Shown here one piece after another: positions 22,201-31,603 of a stretch of DNA of 64,000 nt (position 1 is its first letter; each line of letters begins with the position of its first letter). The translations under genes and the position numbers were made by a program. The stretch is taken from the NCBI RefSeq assembly GCF_004328625.1, contig NZ_CP032229.1, positions 4,402,001 through 4,466,000 on the forward strand, given 5' to 3'. This DNA comes from Streptomyces seoulensis (GTDB lineage: Bacteria > Actinomycetota > Actinomycetes > Streptomycetales > Streptomycetaceae). The notes below the pieces were generated by a model, which ran no database searches, was not told the origin of the DNA, and worked only from the letters and a program-made list of their open reading frames with translations.

Positions 22201-22396
22201 CATGGCGTTCGCCGGGCCGGTGGACGAGTACCGGCTGCGCCGGGCGCTCGCCTCCGGCCGCTTCCCGCTGCCGCACGCGCCCGCCGAACCGGTCTTCGCG
22301 GGCAAGGGCGCCGGGCTCTACTCCGGGTCCATGTCCACCGTCTTCGGCGGGACGGCGCTCCGCTCACATGATGAGACGGCTGTCCCACCCACTTGA
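19217..22396 (+). CDS. Membrane PAS-GGDEF-EAL protein with degenerate EAL domain
   Basis: About 1,059 residues from the ATG at 19217; ATGs at 19250 or upstream GTGs cannot be excluded because no clear SD is present. A proline-rich N-terminus leads into eight or so membrane helices (residues ~105-435), a PAS domain (HFRSLVQGSSDVIMIAAPNG, ~456), then GGDEF with DPLTDLPNR and an intact GGDEF at ~663. RQGD five residues before it is a proper inhibitory I-site. In the EAL half the signature is SVATHARW instead of xEALxRW, LEITES reads IELSGT, and DDFGTGYSSL reads LDGFGSGHAAI, so phosphodiesterase activity is probably lost. It sits at the place of S. coelicolor SCO5511, next to ilvB. Confidence 0.85.
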   Translation: MDERSDAAEPPMATLAYDRAQARAADEPARPAPPAGRPAEASAPAPEGHWREPHREGAVSAPPVTTTALDGAPRAPQQPVRTPPTRPPAAAGGGSRLTQQLALAVICAAYAVGSAFDWGNEQLALFMGDFGLSAAAGTAAVSCFLYARTRRVRFRPAWLLFALSSAMAALGNAVWGWYEVVLERPVPSPSYADLFFLCFAPPAIVGLLVLAKRPVSRAGWICLTLDAWLIGGSLLTLSWSLALAQTARIDGPSVEHTALSLAYPLLDIVLVSMVLALHFRRSPGNRTAVNTAIGALALTVMCDALFTSPLLHSSYRSGQLLDAGWFAGSLLLAYAPWAAPRGREGERGTAETRVVHEHVPGRRGPSAAQAHPPGTEGQGHRYPSGRPLTGSLAALTPYLAAAVCTLGILYNVLNGRRPDHVVLITAGAVVLALVIRQGIMLLDNITLTQELAQKENHFRSLVQGSSDVIMIAAPNGVLRYVSPAAAGVYGSSAEALIGTELAALIHPEDLGCVVHEVRRFLAADPLAEPTTRIECRFRSGRGGWLNVESTVNRHHGGLIFNSRDVTERVRLQAQLQHNAEHDPLTDLPNRALFTRRVQQALSGRRATDRGAALRGTAVLFIDLDGFKAVNDTIGHQAGDELLIQAARRLQDSVRQGDTASRLGGDEFAALITGDGTRDRAARERHILELADRLRLTLSQPYAIDGNDVRVNASIGVAFAEPGLGAGELLRNADLAMYRAKAGGKGRVELYKPQMQQDVVRKAELAGRLRAALHEGEFALLHQPVVCLNGGRIASVATHARWRSAQGVLFTPAEFLRVAEDGDRTAELERWILQEAVEQAAERAAGGLVVPVSVRMSARRLLDRSLPLGSIEALLTRHGLPPGALIIELSGTDPRISLDELERRLTGLSRLGVRIALDGFGSGHAAITALRRLPVDILKLDRGLIEGVVESARLHKITSGLLRIAGDLGLQTVAEGVDLPEQVVALRAMGCTHGQGMAFAGPVDEYRLRRALASGRFPLPHAPAEPVFAGKGAGLYSGSMSTVFGGTALRSHDETAVPPT

Positions 22397-22422
22397 CACA
22401 CGGTGCGCGCCGGGGGGAGGGT
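22393..22422 (+). promoter_or_regulatory. Candidate promoter of the ilvBNC leader
   Basis: TTGACA at 22393-22398 is a perfect -35 box, partly inside the stop region of the upstream gene, and GAGGGT at 22417-22422 is a weaker -10 (xAxxxT) at 18-base spacing. The expected start of transcription, 22429-22430, coincides with the ATG of the leader peptide. Confidence 0.55.
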
Positions 22423-22429
22423 CAATGCC

Positions 22430-22471
22430 ATGCGCACCCGAATTCTCGTACTTGGAAAGCGCGTCGGCTGA
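22430..22471 (+). CDS. ilvB leader peptide (13 residues)
   Basis: Encodes M-R-T-R-I-L-V-L-G-K-R-V-G. The run Ile-Leu-Val-Leu uses ATT, CTC, GTA and CTT, three of which are rare in this G+C-rich genome, as expected for a peptide that senses charged Ile, Leu and Val tRNAs. It is followed by competing hairpins, a terminator with six Ts, and then ilvB. Leader-peptide attenuation of ilvBNC is described in actinobacteria; this is a clear example. The start of transcription may fall on the ATG itself. Confidence 0.85.
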   Translation: MRTRILVLGKRVG

Positions 22472-22560
22472 GCTGGGGCTTCGTCGGACACCGTCCGGAA
22501 ATCCCAGCACCCCTCACCGACGCGCCCCCCTCGCCTGCCTTACGGCACGGGGGGTTTTTT
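22472..22560 (+). terminator. ilvB attenuator: alternative hairpins and intrinsic terminator
   Basis: GCTGGG (22472-22477) can pair with CCCAGC (22503-22508), enclosing the small hairpin CGGAC/GTCCG (22485-22497). Downstream, CCCCCC (22525-22530) and TGCC pair with GGCA and GGGGGG (22549-22554), and six Ts follow at 22555-22560. Stalled ribosomes on the leader peptide would change which hairpins form and let transcription run into ilvB. Confidence 0.85.
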
Positions 22561-22642
22561 GTTGCACGAGTGACCCTCGTGCGGCCCCCCGCTCCGCACC
22601 CAGACCGCCCGAACCTCGCAAACCCTCAAGCTCGAGAAGAGA

Positions 22643-24499
22643 ATGACGATGACCGAGCAGGCCACCGGGGCCCACCATCCGCAGCCGCGGCCCCGATCCG
22701 GAGGACAGCACTCCGCCCCCGTCGAGCACGTCACGGGAGCGCAGTCCCTCATCCGCTCGCTCGAGGAGGTCGGGGTCGACACCGTATTCGGCATTCCCGG
22801 GGGCACGATCCTTCCCGCGTACGACCCGCTGATGGACTCCCGGCGGGTGCGCCACGTGCTGGTCCGCCACGAGCAGGGCGCGGGTCACGCGGCCACCGGA
22901 TACGCGCAGGCCACCGGCAAGGTCGGCGTCTGCATGGCGACTTCGGGCCCCGGCGCCACCAACCTGGTCACCCCGATCGCCGACGCCAACATGGACTCGG
23001 TGCCGCTGGTCGCGATCACCGGCCAGGTCGTCTCCAAGGCGATCGGCACGGACGCCTTCCAGGAGGCGGACATCGTCGGCATCTCCATGCCGATCACCAA
23101 GCACAGCTTCCTGGTGACCAGGGCCGAGGACATCCCGAGGACGATCGCCGAGGCGTTCCACATCGCCTCGACCGGCCGTCCGGGGCCGGTCCTGGTCGAC
23201 ATCCCCAAGGACATCCTCCAGGCCCGGACGACCTTCTCCTGGCCGCCCGTGACCGACCTGCCCGGCTACCGCCCGGTGACCAAGCCGCACGCCAAGCAGA
23301 TCCGCGAGGCCGCCCGGCTCATCACCAGCGCCCGCCGGCCCGTCCTCTACGTCGGCGGCGGTGTGCTCAAGGCCGGCGCCACCGCCGAGCTGAAGGTGCT
23401 CGCCGAGCTGACCGGCGCCCCCGTCACCACCACCCTGATGGCGCTGGGCGCCTTCCCCGACAGCCACCCGCAGCACGTCGGCATGCCCGGCATGCACGGC
23501 TCGGTCACCGCCGTCACCGCGCTGCAGAAGGCCGACCTGATCGTCGCCCTCGGCGCCCGCTTCGACGACCGCGTCACCGGCAAGCTGGACAGCTTCGCGC
23601 CGTACGCCAAGATCGTGCACGCCGACATCGACCCGGCCGAGATCGGCAAGAACCGCGAGGCGGACGTGCCGATCGTGGGCGACGCCCGCGAGGTGCTCGC
23701 CGACCTGATCCAGGCCGTGCAGAAGGAGCACGACGAGGGCCACCGGGGCGACCACAGCGCCTGGTGGAGCGACCTGAACCGCTGGCGCGAGACCTACCCG
23801 CTCGGCTACGAGACCCCCGAGGACGGCTCGCTCTCCCCGCAGGCGGTCATCGAGCGCATCGGGCAGCTCGCCCCGGACGACACGATCTTCGCGGCGGGCG
23901 TCGGCCAGCACCAGATGTGGGCCGCCCACTTCATCCAGTACGAGAAGCCCGCGACCTGGCTCAACTCCGGCGGCGCCGGAACCATGGGGTACGCGGTCCC
24001 GGCCGCGATGGGCGCCAAGGCCGGACAGCCCGGCCGTACGGTCTGGGCGATCGACGGCGACGGCTGCTTCCAGATGACCAATCAGGAACTGACCACCTGC
24101 GCCCTGAACAACATCCCGATCAAGGTCGCCATCATCAACAACGGCGCCCTCGGCATGGTCCGCCAGTGGCAGACGCTGTTCTACAACCAGCGCTACTCCA
24201 ACACCGTGCTCCACTCCGGTCCCGACGGACCCACCGGTCCCAGCGCCGGCACCCGCGTCCCCGACTTCGTGAAGCTGGCCGAGGCGATGGGCTGCCACTC
24301 GATCCGCTGCGAGCGCCCCGAGGACCTGGACAAGGTCATCGAGGAGGCCAACGCGATCAACGACCGCCCGGTCGTCGTCGACTTCATCGTCCACGAGGAC
24401 GCGATGGTGTGGCCCATGGTCGCCGCCGGGACCTCCAACGACGAGGTCATGGCCGCGCGGGGCGTCCGTCCCGACTTCGGCGACGGCGACCAGGACTGA
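22643..24499 (+). CDS. ilvB: Acetolactate synthase large subunit
   Basis: 618 residues. Thiamine-diphosphate enzyme that joins two pyruvates, or pyruvate and 2-oxobutyrate, in the first common step of Val, Leu and Ile synthesis. The activating glutamate is in [14 protein letters not shown]-site residues lie in [12 protein letters not shown], and the ThDP/Mg motif is [14 protein letters not shown] with the matching NN in AIINNGALG. The start ATG at 22643 has AGAAGAG just upstream; an ATG two codons on is possible. It is the first gene of ilvBNC and is controlled by the attenuator upstream. Confidence 0.97.
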   Translation: MTMTEQATGAHHPQPRPRSGGQHSAPVEHVTGAQSLIRSLEEVGVDTVFGIPGGTILPAYDPLMDSRRVRHVLVRHEQGAGHAATGYAQATGKVGVCMATSGPGATNLVTPIADANMDSVPLVAITGQVVSKAIGTDAFQEADIVGISMPITKHSFLVTRAEDIPRTIAEAFHIASTGRPGPVLVDIPKDILQARTTFSWPPVTDLPGYRPVTKPHAKQIREAARLITSARRPVLYVGGGVLKAGATAELKVLAELTGAPVTTTLMALGAFPDSHPQHVGMPGMHGSVTAVTALQKADLIVALGARFDDRVTGKLDSFAPYAKIVHADIDPAEIGKNREADVPIVGDAREVLADLIQAVQKEHDEGHRGDHSAWWSDLNRWRETYPLGYETPEDGSLSPQAVIERIGQLAPDDTIFAAGVGQHQMWAAHFIQYEKPATWLNSGGAGTMGYAVPAAMGAKAGQPGRTVWAIDGDGCFQMTNQELTTCALNNIPIKVAIINNGALGMVRQWQTLFYNQRYSNTVLHSGPDGPTGPSAGTRVPDFVKLAEAMGCHSIRCERPEDLDKVIEEANAINDRPVVVDFIVHEDAMVWPMVAAGTSNDEVMAARGVRPDFGDGDQD

Positions 24500-24538
24500 C
24501 CGAGGACCCGAGCGAGAGAGACCGAGAGAGACCACGAC

Positions 24539-26172
<1,634 letters not shown>

Positions 26173-26180
26173 CCCTCTGA

Positions 26181-26229
26181 GGCGGCCGGCGGCGGCACCC
26201 CCTGGCGGGGTGCCGCCCGCCCGGCCGCC
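26181..26229 (+). terminator. Terminator after ilvC
   Basis: GGCGGCCGG-CGGCGGCACCCC pairs with GGGGTGCCGCC-CGCCCGGCCGCC around CTGGC. This is a very stable G+C-rich stem of about 20 bp, separating ilvBNC from serA. A TACACT at 26237-26242 just after it could be a -10 box for serA. Confidence 0.75.
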
Positions 26230-26357
26230 GCGCCACTACACTGCTGCACAACCAACGCGTCAGGCCCACAGTGTCGTGCGTCTTCCACGCGGCTAGCACC
26301 CCTCCACCGCCAGCGGCCGTCGGGACGGCCGTCCGCTATGGACTTGTGAGGACTCAC

Positions 26358-27959
26358 GTGAGCTCGTACCCCAGTCGAAAAGCCACGGTACTCATCGCTG
26401 AAGAGCTGTCGCCCGCGACCGTGGACGCACTCGGGCCGGACTTCGAGATCCGGCACTGCAACGGAGCCGACCGCGCCGAACTGCTGCCCGCCATCGCCGA
26501 CGTGGACGCCATCCTCGTCCGCTCCGCGACCAAGGTCGACGCCGAGGCGATCGCCGCGGCCAAGAGGCTGAAGGTCGTCGCACGGGCCGGCGTCGGCCTG
26601 GACAACGTCGACGTCTCCGCCGCCACCAAGGCCGGCGTGATGGTCGTCAACGCCCCCACCTCCAACATCGTCACCGCCGCCGAGCTGGCGTGCGGTCTGC
26701 TCGTGGCCAGCGCGCGCAACATTCCGCAGGCCAACACCGCCCTGAAGAACGGCGAGTGGAAGCGCAGCAAGTACACCGGCGTCGAGCTGGCCGAGAAGAC
26801 CCTCGGCGTGGTCGGCCTCGGCCGCATCGGTGCCCTGGTCGCCCAGCGGATGTCCGCCTTCGGCATGAAGGTCGTCGCCTACGACCCCTACGTACAGCCC
26901 GCGCGGGCCGCGCAGATGGGCGTCAAGGTGCTGTCGCTGGACGAGCTGCTGGAGGTCTCCGACTTCATCACCGTCCACCTGCCCAAGACCCCCGAGACGC
27001 TCGGCCTGATCGGTGACGAGGCGCTGCGCAAGGTCAAGCCGACCGTGCGCATCGTCAACGCCGCGCGCGGCGGCATCGTCGACGAGGCCGCGCTGTACGC
27101 GGCGCTGAAGGAGGGCCGGGTCGCCGGCGCCGGGCTCGACGTGTACGCGAAGGAGCCGTGCACCGACTCCCCGCTGTTCGAGCTGGACCAGGTGGTCTGC
27201 ACCCCGCACCTCGGTGCCTCCACCGACGAGGCCCAGGAGAAGGCCGGTATCGCGGTGGCCCGCTCGGTGCGGCTCGCCCTCGCCGGTGAGCTGGTGCCGG
27301 ACGCGGTCAACGTCCAGGGCGGTGTCATCGCCGAGGACGTGAAGCCCGGTCTGCCGCTGGCCGAGCGCCTCGGCCGCATCTTCACCGCGCTCGCGGGCGA
27401 GGTCGCGGTCCGCCTCGACGTCGAGGTGTACGGCGAGATCACCCAGCACGATGTGAAGGTGCTCGAACTCTCCGCGCTCAAGGGCGTGTTCGAGGACGTG
27501 GTGGACGAGACCGTCTCCTACGTCAACGCCCCGCTGTTCGCGCAGGAGCGCGGTGTCGAGGTCCGCCTCACCACCAGCTCCGAGTCGGCCGACCACCGCA
27601 ACGTGGTCACCGTGCGCGGCACCCTCGCGGGCGGCGAGGAGGTGTCGGTCTCCGGCACGCTGGCCGGCCCCAAGCACGTCCAGAAGATCGTCGCGGTCGG
27701 CGACTACGACGTGGACCTCGCGCTCACCGAGCACATGGTCGTCCTCAGCTACGAGGACCGTCCCGGTGTCGTCGGCACCGTCGGCCGGGTCCTCGGCGAG
27801 GCGGGCATCAACATCGCCGGTATGCAGGTGGCCCGTTCCACCGCCGGCGGCGAGGCGCTGGCCGTCCTGACGGTGGACGACACGGTCACCCCGGCCGCGC
27901 TGGCCGAGCTGGCCGAGGAGATCGGGGCGACCTCCGCCCGGTCGGTCAACCTGGACTAG
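26358..27959 (+). CDS. serA: D-3-phosphoglycerate dehydrogenase
   Basis: 533 residues, the long type with an extra C-terminal pair of domains. GTG start at 26358; a GTG four codons upstream is an alternative. Catalytic landmarks are VARAGVGLDNVD, the NAD loop VVGLGRIGALVAQRM, Arg in NAARGGIVDEAAL, Glu in DVYAKEP and His in CTPHLGASTDEAQ. After an intervening domain comes an ACT domain, VLSYEDRPGVVGTVGRVLGE, which binds serine for feedback control. First enzyme of serine synthesis. Confidence 0.97.
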   Translation: MSSYPSRKATVLIAEELSPATVDALGPDFEIRHCNGADRAELLPAIADVDAILVRSATKVDAEAIAAAKRLKVVARAGVGLDNVDVSAATKAGVMVVNAPTSNIVTAAELACGLLVASARNIPQANTALKNGEWKRSKYTGVELAEKTLGVVGLGRIGALVAQRMSAFGMKVVAYDPYVQPARAAQMGVKVLSLDELLEVSDFITVHLPKTPETLGLIGDEALRKVKPTVRIVNAARGGIVDEAALYAALKEGRVAGAGLDVYAKEPCTDSPLFELDQVVCTPHLGASTDEAQEKAGIAVARSVRLALAGELVPDAVNVQGGVIAEDVKPGLPLAERLGRIFTALAGEVAVRLDVEVYGEITQHDVKVLELSALKGVFEDVVDETVSYVNAPLFAQERGVEVRLTTSSESADHRNVVTVRGTLAGGEEVSVSGTLAGPKHVQKIVAVGDYDVDLALTEHMVVLSYEDRPGVVGTVGRVLGEAGINIAGMQVARSTAGGEALAVLTVDDTVTPAALAELAEEIGATSARSVNLD

Positions 27960-27972
27960 GAAGCAGGACATA

Positions 27973-28017
27973 CCGGAGCGCCGGGCGGCCCCCCTCGCGG
28001 GCCGCCCGGCGCTCCGG
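27973..28017. terminator. Bidirectional terminator between serA and the MFS gene
   Basis: An 18-bp perfect stem: 27973-27990 pairs with 28000-28017 around a 9-base loop. The two genes converge on it. Confidence 0.85.
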
Positions 28018-28022
28018 CGTTT

Positions 28023-29561
28023 CTACGGCCGCTTCGCGTCCCGTCCGCGCAGGGTCAGCGCGGCGCCGACCGCGGCCAGCACCAGCACGCCCGCCCCGGC
28101 GAGGGCCGCCGTGTGCATCCCGGCGGTGAACGCCTCCCGCGCCGAGTCCAGCAGCGCCTGACCGGACCGGCCGGGCAGCCGGGCCGCGCCGGCCAGCGCG
28201 CCGCCGAGCGTCTCGCGGGCCTCCGCCGGGGCGCCGGACGGCATCCGGTGCCGGTAGACGGCCGCGCCGACCGAGCCCAGGACCGCCATGCCGAGCGCGC
28301 CGCCGAACTCCGTGGCCGTCTCCAGCAGGGACGAGGCGGTGCCCGCGCGCTCCGCCGGGGCGCTGCCCATCGCCAGGTCGGTGAGCTGGGACAGCACCAT
28401 CACCGCGCCGCAGGCCAGCACCCCGGCCCCGGCCAGGGCGAGCCAGAGCGAGTCGGTGCCGGTCAGCGCGAGCAGCCCGTACCCGGCGGCCGAGACCGCG
28501 AACCCGGCGGCGACCACTCGGCCCCGGTCCACGCCCCGGGCGACCAACGCGGCGGTGGAGGGCCCCGCGACCCCGATCAGCACCGAGGGCACCAGGCTCC
28601 ACAGCGCCGCCGACAGCGGGCTCTTGCCCAGCACCGACTGGAGGTACTGCGTGGTGAAGATCGCCGAGCCCAGCATGCCGAAGGCGGACAGCAGGGTCAG
28701 CACCACGGCCGGGGTGAAGCCCCGGTTCCGCAGCAGCGCGGGCGGCACCAGCGGGCAGGCGGCGGTGCGCTGGCGGTGCACGAAGAGGGCGGCGAAGAGC
28801 AGGCCGACCGTCACCGACATCACGTACCGCACGTGCCAGCCCTCGGAGGGGATCTCCTTCAGGCCGTAGATCACCGGGAGCACGGCGGCCAGCGAGAGCG
28901 GGACGCTGATCCAGTCGAAGCGGCCGGAGGCGGGGTCGCGGGACTCGGGGAGCAGGAACGGGCCGAAGGCCAGCAGCAGGAGCATCGCGGGCAGGTTGAC
29001 CAGGAACACCGAGCCCCACCAGAAGTGCTCCACCAGCACCCCGCTCATCACCGAGCCCAGCGCGATGCCGCCGGTCATCACCCCGGACCACAGTCCGATC
29101 GCCTTCGCCCGCTCGGCGGGGTCGGTGAACATCGTGCGCAGCAGCGCCATGGTGGACGGCATCAGGGTGGCGCCGCCGACGCCGAGGACCGCGCGGGCCG
29201 CGATCAGGGTGGTGGCGCTGTCGGCGTAGGCGGCGAGGACCGAGGCGGCGCCGAAGGCGGCGGCCCCCGCCAGCAGGAGCCGACGGCTGCCGACGCGGTC
29301 GCCGAGCGCGCCCATCGTCATCAGCAGGCCGGCCAGGACGAAGCCGTAGATGTCGAAGATCCAGAGCTGCTGGGTGCCGGTCGGGCGGAGGTCCGCGCTG
29401 ATCGCCGGGGTGGCGAAGTACAGCACGGACACGTCCATCGAGACCAGCAGCAGCGGCAGCATCAGCACGCCCAGTGCGGTCCATTCGCGCCGACCGGCAC
29501 GAACGGGGCTGTCCTGGAAGGGAGTCGGGGCGGTGGGCGTCGTGCTCTCCGGGTTCACCAT
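28023..29561 (-). CDS. MFS drug-efflux transporter (DHA2, 14-helix QacA/SmvA type)
   Basis: 512 residues from the ATG at 29561; a GTG six codons upstream (29579) is possible. Fourteen hydrophobic segments are visible. Motif A appears as GALGDRVGSRRLLL and motif C-like glycines in LGVGGATLMPSTMALL and SGVMTGGIALGSVMSG, as in QacA/SmvA proton-coupled exporters of cationic or aromatic drugs. It is transcribed divergently from a TetR regulator with a set of GTATA repeats between them, the classic layout of a repressor-controlled pump. Confidence 0.92.
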   Translation of the reverse strand: MVNPESTTPTAPTPFQDSPVRAGRREWTALGVLMLPLLLVSMDVSVLYFATPAISADLRPTGTQQLWIFDIYGFVLAGLLMTMGALGDRVGSRRLLLAGAAAFGAASVLAAYADSATTLIAARAVLGVGGATLMPSTMALLRTMFTDPAERAKAIGLWSGVMTGGIALGSVMSGVLVEHFWWGSVFLVNLPAMLLLLAFGPFLLPESRDPASGRFDWISVPLSLAAVLPVIYGLKEIPSEGWHVRYVMSVTVGLLFAALFVHRQRTAACPLVPPALLRNRGFTPAVVLTLLSAFGMLGSAIFTTQYLQSVLGKSPLSAALWSLVPSVLIGVAGPSTAALVARGVDRGRVVAAGFAVSAAGYGLLALTGTDSLWLALAGAGVLACGAVMVLSQLTDLAMGSAPAERAGTASSLLETATEFGGALGMAVLGSVGAAVYRHRMPSGAPAEARETLGGALAGAARLPGRSGQALLDSAREAFTAGMHTAALAGAGVLVLAAVGAALTLRGRDAKRP

Positions 29562-29605
29562 GCCGAGGAATGTACGCACGTATTAAACGCCTGTCTAGAA
29601 CGAAT

Positions 29606-29649
29606 GTATAAGTCACTCGTATAGGACGTGTGTATAGGACGCTTGTATG
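29606..29649. repeat. Four GTATA repeats at exact 13-bp spacing (likely operator)
   Basis: GTATA or GTATG begins at 29606, 29619, 29632 and 29645, each exactly 13 bp apart; the second and third copies share GTATAGGACG. The array lies in the gap between the MFS and TetR starts and overlaps the likely -35 (TAGGAC, 29635-29640) of tetR. It is probably bound by the regulator, although direct rather than inverted repeats are unusual for TetR proteins. Confidence 0.65.
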
Positions 29650-29670
29650 GACCGGGGTACGCTGGCCGGC

Positions 29671-30240
29671 ATGGGACACCGTGAGGATCTGCTCGAAGGC
29701 GCCAAGCGTTGCCTGCTGGCGAAGGGGTTCGCCCGTACCACCGCGCGCGACGTCGTGAAGGAGTCCGGCACCAACCTGGCCTCCATCGGCTACCACTACG
29801 GCTCCAAGGACGCCCTGCTCGCGCAGGCGTACGTGGCGCTGGTGGAGGAGGCGGGGGACACCTTCGGCGGGGCCGAGCCGGCGGGGGAGCCCGGCTCGCT
29901 GGAGCGCTTCCACTGGGTGTGGTCGAACGTCATCGCCGCGATGCGCGAGCCCGGTTCGGTCTTCCGGCTCAGCATGGAGGTCATGACCATCGAACTGCCC
30001 GAGGTGCGCGCCTACCTGGGCCGCGAGCAGCGCGAGGGCGGACGCGGCCTGGTCGCGCTGCTCACCGGCGTACCCGAGGACGAGGTCACCGACGAGAGCG
30101 CCGACACCCTCGGCGCCTTCTACCTCACCCTGATGACCGGCCTCATCGGCCAGTGGACCTTCGACCCGGAGACGGCCCCGGACGCGGACGCCCTCACGGC
30201 GGGACTGCGCCAGATCGTGGAGGGCGTCCGCAGGAGCTGA
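29671..30240 (+). CDS. TetR-family transcriptional regulator
   Basis: 189 residues from the ATG at 29671; an ATG at 29647 would add eight residues. The helix-turn-helix is near residues 20-45 (FARTTARDVVKESGTNLASIGYHYGSKDALL), the standard TetR N-terminal pattern, followed by an all-helical ligand domain. A TACGCT -10 box (29658-29663) lies seven bases before the ATG, so translation is probably leaderless. It very likely represses the divergent MFS pump and itself. Confidence 0.9.
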   Translation: MGHREDLLEGAKRCLLAKGFARTTARDVVKESGTNLASIGYHYGSKDALLAQAYVALVEEAGDTFGGAEPAGEPGSLERFHWVWSNVIAAMREPGSVFRLSMEVMTIELPEVRAYLGREQREGGRGLVALLTGVPEDEVTDESADTLGAFYLTLMTGLIGQWTFDPETAPDADALTAGLRQIVEGVRRS

Positions 30241-30244
30241 CCGC

Positions 30245-31510
30245 TCAGCCCAGCCGCGCCCGCTTCAGGGCCATGTGGAGCAGCAGGCGGTCCTCGCCGT
30301 CGTCCAGGTCCAGGCCGGTCAGGCGTTCCACGCGGCCCAGGCGGTAGTAGAGGGTCTGGCGGTGGATGCCGAGTTCGGCCGCCGCCCGGCCGGCCTGGCC
30401 CGCGCAGTCGAGGTAGACCTCGGCGGTGCGCGCCAGCTCCTGGTGGGCGGGGGAGAGCAGCGGCGCAGCCACCGGGTCCTGCACCGACCTCGGCGGCAGC
30501 GCGGACAGCAGCCGGTACGGGCCGATGCCCCGCCACTCGGCCACCGGCGCGAACCTCGGCTCGGCCAGCGCGGCCCGCGCCGCCGCCGACGCCTCCTGCC
30601 ACACCGTGCCCAACTCGGCCAGCCCGAGCCGGGGTTCACCCACGCCCACCCCGACAACGGCGCCCTCCGCCTCCTTGATCAGCCGCGCGGCCGCCACCAG
30701 CGCCGGGGCCGTCACCTCCGCGCTGCGCAGCCGCACCAGCACCGCGAGGCTCTGCGCGGTCGCGCCCCACGGCACCGTGCACAGCGCGGTGGCGTGCGGG
30801 ACGGTACGCGCCGAGGGGGCGTCGTCGGGGTCGGCGGAGAACCAGGGGGCGACGCAGACCACGGTGTGCGGGCCGTCCGCGCGCGGGCCGAGAGCGGTGC
30901 GCAGGTCGGTGACGGCCATGTCCCGCTGCCAGCCGTCCTCCGCCGTGAGCACCGCCCGCAGCTCCCGGCCGAGCCCCGCCCCCGCCCGCGCCTCGTCGGC
31001 GAGCAGCGCACCGATCCGCCCGGTCACCGGCATGGCGGCGGCGAGCTGGGCGTCGGTCGGGCCGGGGTCGTCGTCCAGCAGCCAGACGTAGCCGAGCACG
31101 ACACCCCGATGGCGTACCGGCAGGCAGATCCGGCCCCGGTAGACGCCCGCCTCCGGGGTGGGCGGGATGCGCACCGGGTCCGTCGCGCGGGTGATGCCGA
31201 AGCCCTCGAACCAGGCCCGGACCGCCGAGGTGGAGCGCCGGGTCAGGATCGAGCGGGCCCGCACCGGGTCCAGCGCGGTGGGGTCCAGCTCGCCCTCGCT
31301 GTCGTACGCGCCGAAGGCGATCAGCCCGAAGTCCCGGTTCTCCAGGGTCGCCGGGGCGCCCAGCAGCTCGGAGATCTCGTCCACCAGCTCCTGGTAGTCA
31401 TCTCTGTAATCGGCCGCCACCCGGGCATTCTGCCGCATATCCGAGCCCGCTTCATACATCTGTCTGAGAATCGGTGATCGGATGCGTGGCGTCTGTCGAT
31501 GGCTCACCAT
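30245..31510 (-). CDS. PucR/CdaR-type regulator beside proline catabolism genes
   Basis: 421 residues from the ATG at 31510, which has AGGGA eight bases upstream; internal ATGs at 31459 and 31438 are alternatives. The C-terminus carries the PucR helix-turn-helix: [44 protein letters not shown], as in purine and proline catabolism activators. The N-terminal half looks like a GAF/CdaR-type sensing region. It is divergent from proline dehydrogenase. Actinobacterial PruR/PutR-like proteins of this family activate proline use in response to proline; that role is inferred from the neighbours. Confidence 0.85.
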   Translation of the reverse strand: MVSHRQTPRIRSPILRQMYEAGSDMRQNARVAADYRDDYQELVDEISELLGAPATLENRDFGLIAFGAYDSEGELDPTALDPVRARSILTRRSTSAVRAWFEGFGITRATDPVRIPPTPEAGVYRGRICLPVRHRGVVLGYVWLLDDDPGPTDAQLAAAMPVTGRIGALLADEARAGAGLGRELRAVLTAEDGWQRDMAVTDLRTALGPRADGPHTVVCVAPWFSADPDDAPSARTVPHATALCTVPWGATAQSLAVLVRLRSAEVTAPALVAAARLIKEAEGAVVGVGVGEPRLGLAELGTVWQEASAAARAALAEPRFAPVAEWRGIGPYRLLSALPPRSVQDPVAAPLLSPAHQELARTAEVYLDCAGQAGRAAAELGIHRQTLYYRLGRVERLTGLDLDDGEDRLLLHMALKRARLG

Positions 31511-31513
31511 CGA
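31496..31513. promoter_or_regulatory. Palindrome at the start of the PucR-type gene, candidate operator
   Basis: TCGATGG-CTCA-CCATCGA is an 18-bp palindrome with 7-bp arms lying over the proposed ATG (31510) of the regulator and upstream of proline dehydrogenase. It may be the binding site for the regulator; if so, the true start may be one of the downstream ATGs. Confidence 0.4.
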
Positions 31514-31603
31514 AGAGATCCCTAGGTTTCACGGTGGTTCTCCGTGCCGTCCCCGAATCGTCGGGTCCCGGCCGTTTCGGTGCTTTTGTTGTGGAGGTGC
31601 CCC

